The notes below the pieces were generated by a model that did not search any database, was not told the DNA's origin, and saw only the letters and a program-made list of their open reading frames with translations. The translations under genes were made by a program, and so were the position numbers. Below are positions 22,401-24,271 of a stretch of 24,271 nt of DNA, piece by piece (position 1 is the first letter of the stretch; the number at the start of each line of letters is the position of its first letter). Source of the stretch: JBCBKZ01 sp039026975 (GTDB lineage: Bacteria; Bacteroidota; Bacteroidia; J057); assembly GCA_039026975.1 (NCBI GenBank), contig JBCCLI010000051.1, forward strand, positions 1-24,271. The letters run 5' to 3'.

Positions 22401-24271
22401 TTACAGCTGAATTTGTTGACAGCTGCTGTGGGGTTAGCTATATCTGAGGTAAGCAGGTTACTAGTTAGTTTAAAGGGCGTAACATCTGTAGTTCCCACTT
22501 CATCAAGCCTATATAAAATACTTACCGTAACCGTATCTCCGTCCTCATACACAAATCCTCCGGGGAGAGTTCCTCCCAGAGAGGCTACGCTTAGGTCAAA
22601 GGTGTATCCCGTAGCCGTGGGGGTAGCTGTTAAGGGTTGTACGGTATAAGCGGTAGTGGTAGATAAATCATAAATGGACGCAGAAGCCTGTACAAAAGAC
22701 CATAGAGCAGGTAACTCAAACTCATCTTCCAGGTAGACAAACTGCCATGAGGGGTAAGTCGCATTTGTATTAATGACCCCAATGATCTTGGAGGAAATAG
22801 TATCTCCTGCCAGAGCTTTATCCGTTCTAATGAAGGCACTTTGGTCTGGGCCCGTATATACCTGCAGGCTGCCATCACAGGCATTATCATCATCAGGACA
22901 GCCATTATTATCGTAATCCACTGTCCCTGTATTGAATCTTTCAAAGGTCTGGGCTAGGGGCTCCATACCTGCATCTGTACAGGTCTGACATACCAGCTGG
23001 ATAGGCTGGGTATGGCATCCCATGATGAAGGAAGCTACATTAGGACAATTAGTGGAAGGAACCAGGGAAACGGTTATATCTATGGCACTTCCGCCAGCTG
23101 CCTCCGTACAGTCCATGACCAGCGGAAAGCGGAAGGTAGACCCCTCCCGGTTGGGACGTTCATCTACCAGGTACCTGACGGTCATTTCTCCATCCTGAAT
23201 ATCTGAAAAGGAAGGCGTAAATACTTGTCCATCCCCTCCTATCCAGCTGATGTCTCCTATGCCTCCGGATATATCTACCTGATCAGGTAGCGTAACCTGG
23301 ATTTCCCAATAGGCGGTAGTCGCATCATAGATAAGTCCACTTGCATCCATATCCGTAAAATCCAGGATGACATCCTGAGGATTGGCATTTTCTATCAGAT
23401 TGGCAGGAATAGAAATAGCATCAGCGTAGAAAAGCTCATTTCGTAAGATTTGTTGTGTTCCCAGGTTTTGGCTATTTCCTCCACACACATCATCAAAGGT
23501 AAGGCCTCGTAAGACGGCGCCCCCAATTCTGATCAGGTTGTTATCATGTTCTATACAAACCCCTGGATTACAAGTATACACTTCATTAAAGGTAAGAAAG
23601 ATGGATGATCCCGCTGCCAGGGAGGGGAACAGCCACCAAGCCTGCCTATCTAAGGTCTCTGGTGCGTTGGTTTGGCATAGAAAGTCATCCTCTAGGATAT
23701 TCAGGACTTCATCTGCCGTTATGGGAGTTTCTGCCCCTGCATCTATTCGGTAGGTAACTGCGTTCGGGTCATAGCCCGTAATAAAGTTGGACTCAAAACT
23801 CATATTAACCCGTAGGTTGGTAGCCGAACCTGTACCAGTATTTTTGATCTCAAAAACGTAATCTCTGAAGTTGTTGAGGTAGCCATAGCAGCTGTCAGGA
23901 CCTCCTTGTGCCAGTGTAATTTCTATTTCAGGGTTTGTGGTAGGGATGGTGATAGTGGCAGTCTCAGCATCCGAGGCGCATATGCTTCCATTACAGGACC
24001 AGTAGACAGAGGGTGAAGAATTTATCTGATTTTGGGAACAGTCCTGAACGCTTACTTCATAGCTTAATGTAAAGGTTTCTCCCGTTTCCCAAAAGGCATC
24101 AAAATCACCAATCTGCTGGATCAAGGTCGCCCCGAAGGAGATAAAGCAGGTATCCTGGGTAGCAGTATACTGTATGTTTAGCGGATCTATATTGACAGTA
24201 TTGCCTCCTGAGGTAAGGGAAAAATTCGCGTAGGTTAGTTCTCCGGGTGTTAGCACCTCTGCTACCACGAA
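19448..24271 (-). CDS. Large secreted T9SS cargo protein, C-terminal 1,607 residues (5' end outside window)
   Basis: The frame stays open to the right edge (codons TTC then GTG at the boundary), so the start and signal peptide are not in view. Residues below are numbered from 24268. Most of the protein (1 to about 1415) is a series of Cys-containing beta-sandwich-like segments rich in Thr, Ser, Asp and Asn, typical of Bacteroidota surface adhesin or DUF11-like proteins. A calcium-loop-like VDYDNNGCPDDDNACDG lies at about 449-465. A fibronectin-III-like domain spans about 1419-1517 (LNWTTFEDASANAYTLERS, then YYRVAHVDINGAFSYS). The last 88 residues are a type A T9SS sorting domain with YPNPATEQ, a KLGQSMY turn, PAGLYLIKV and the terminal YKLLVR. 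Expected to cross the outer membrane by T9SS and be cleaved and anchored to the cell surface or released. No catalytic motif is visible; an adhesion or matrix role is inferred. A strong terminator follows. Confidence 0.9.
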   Translation of the reverse strand, partial: FVVAEVLTPGELTYANFSLTSGGNTVNIDPLNIQYTATQDTCFISFGATLIQQIGDFDAFWETGETFTLSYEVSVQDCSQNQINSSPSVYWSCNGSICASDAETATITIPTTNPEIEITLAQGGPDSCYGYLNNFRDYVFEIKNTGTGSATNLRVNMSFESNFITGYDPNAVTYRIDAGAETPITADEVLNILEDDFLCQTNAPETLDRQAWWLFPSLAAGSSIFLTFNEVYTCNPGVCIEHDNNLIRIGGAVLRGLTFDDVCGGNSQNLGTQQILRNELFYADAISIPANLIENANPQDVILDFTDMDASGLIYDATTAYWEIQVTLPDQVDISGGIGDISWIGGDGQVFTPSFSDIQDGEMTVRYLVDERPNREGSTFRFPLVMDCTEAAGGSAIDITVSLVPSTNCPNVASFIMGCHTQPIQLVCQTCTDAGMEPLAQTFERFNTGTVDYDNNGCPDDDNACDGSLQVYTGPDQSAFIRTDKALAGDTISSKIIGVINTNATYPSWQFVYLEDEFELPALWSFVQASASIYDLSTTTAYTVQPLTATPTATGYTFDLSVASLGGTLPGGFVYEDGDTVTVSILYRLDEVGTTDVTPFKLTSNLLTSDIANPTAAVNKFSCNTLDGTINAVDVNLELCCDNTLFYEGCDSSPDEKETRIQIAGNDTGGQFFPYEYRVLSTPQVLFYTVPPGYTLDSTQIYLRRATANGTSIPQAPVRVEPTANAQNGDGSISYEFDLFDPSNSGIWVQNGGSMFLSDEGYKIFSSFFLSPGCNSPDSYTLALTDPKANGISMLQNNGQLDTVNMNSDLQYRAPQLSTTSPQATITGNLTEVSWDISLSNASTFSDATFSWIRLFSPTNLVGSNSLVLADDLGNPILPNADGIYEVGAFTTGSSQDFSITADVANCQSDSMIVFYGWDCTGYPADPANPDCDPASLTLYLNATEAQLTSSFSSLFNTPVDPTNPAGASWNRTDVDMCDAFPVELTLSATEAADLGDIVIDLSQNLVSGLNGLDYISTSAYIEYPVGTTPRQIDAAGETALLTPDAQGNWTLNLADLDATNFGGGNLLRGSYRPDSNTVIIRWEFQPNCNFVSGASLNVQTLSYTSCGALANGSGTVGSSLEIPIAGVTNPYSIQFDDLSLSDSFLGCSDAQALSISFQKVGATAVAVEDSIQVFLPAGLGFDAYGGCLSGLCVDDTKRTVRTVGAQTVVSWPLPNLLDGEESSFFIEVIDNGDLFCTESEPINVQTIHQTSVFCPAISANCNSTVTVTGSEEVTPLADKPQLTPFFQNVLSGTFPDNPPAQRHEFRFDVTVTNAGQNTTGDVEVWIFCANSEGTLGSDATPLQIIQIPGPIAAGSASTINVNFFDDACNPSVNGLIALIPDDLSGGGNQCFCPWPAGLDETAANPGILPYEGVSTAEISAVLPIAFLAFSVAQENQYAVLNWTTFEDASANAYTLERSLDGSSFSPIHHQNSRGNIGRATYSFTDQQLLSLRADRIYYRVAHVDINGAFSYSSVIELAVAPVEELSVSAYPNPATEQVVLDIFLPTSSYYRLEVVNKLGQSMYVSSLPNSSPSLRRTLAVAEWPAGLYLIKVGDAREQITYKLLVR

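Noticed and set aside
1..24271. CRISPR arrays, tRNA or rRNA genes, insertion sequences, phage or toxin-antitoxin genes
   Set aside because: I looked for short regular repeats, cloverleaf-type sequence, terminal inverted repeats and typical proteins on both strands and found none.

Overview
The window looks like chromosomal DNA of a free-living, Gram-negative member of the Bacteroidota. The main evidence is at the right edge: a very large secreted protein ends in a type IX secretion (T9SS) sorting domain. Supporting signs are a TonB-type energy transducer with a short single-helix N-terminus, a Cys-lipidated VWA protein, weak Shine-Dalgarno sequences and moderate G+C. The genus cannot be read from this sequence; Cytophagia or Saprospiria would both fit. 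I see no rRNA, tRNA, CRISPR array, transposase or phage gene.

Left third (1-9.4 kb): the 5' end of an unrecognised minus-strand gene; an ornithine cyclodeaminase/mu-crystallin (ketimine reductase) family enzyme overlapping tail-to-tail with two tandem M24 X-Pro aminopeptidases; a TonB-like protein; an APC amino-acid permease; a dienoyl-CoA isomerase-type crotonase; a small helical protein; and a membrane-anchored alpha/beta hydrolase. Peptide and imino-acid handling (two prolidase-type peptidases, a ketimine reductase-like enzyme, a permease) is a plausible theme here, but it is inferred from proximity only.

Middle (9.7-15.4 kb): a VWA-domain lipoprotein (plus), then a minus-strand run of phosphodiesterase, secreted N-acetylmuramoyl-L-alanine amidase, a two-helix membrane miniprotein and ribose-5-phosphate isomerase (rpiA). 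Next is a plus-strand pair of a cytosolic sulfite-oxidase-fold molybdoenzyme and a flavin reductase, probably one two-component oxidoreductase. A 50-residue membrane miniprotein that had not been called as a gene faces them.

Right third (15.4-24.3 kb): a long-chain acyl-CoA synthetase with a 30-bp-period direct repeat upstream, an unusual hairpin/CA-linker/mini-ORF stretch downstream of it, a secreted protein of unknown function, a DUF192 protein with a complex dyad in its upstream region, a broken nucleoside-deaminase remnant, and the 5'-truncated T9SS cargo protein with a clear terminator.

Most of the window is ordinary housekeeping and accessory chromosome. I do not see a coherent new defence or biosynthetic system. 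The items most worth checking are the non-coding structures at 17402-17502, 19068-19122, 15527-15573 and 13024-13080, the molybdoenzyme/flavin-reductase pair, and the small or broken genes.
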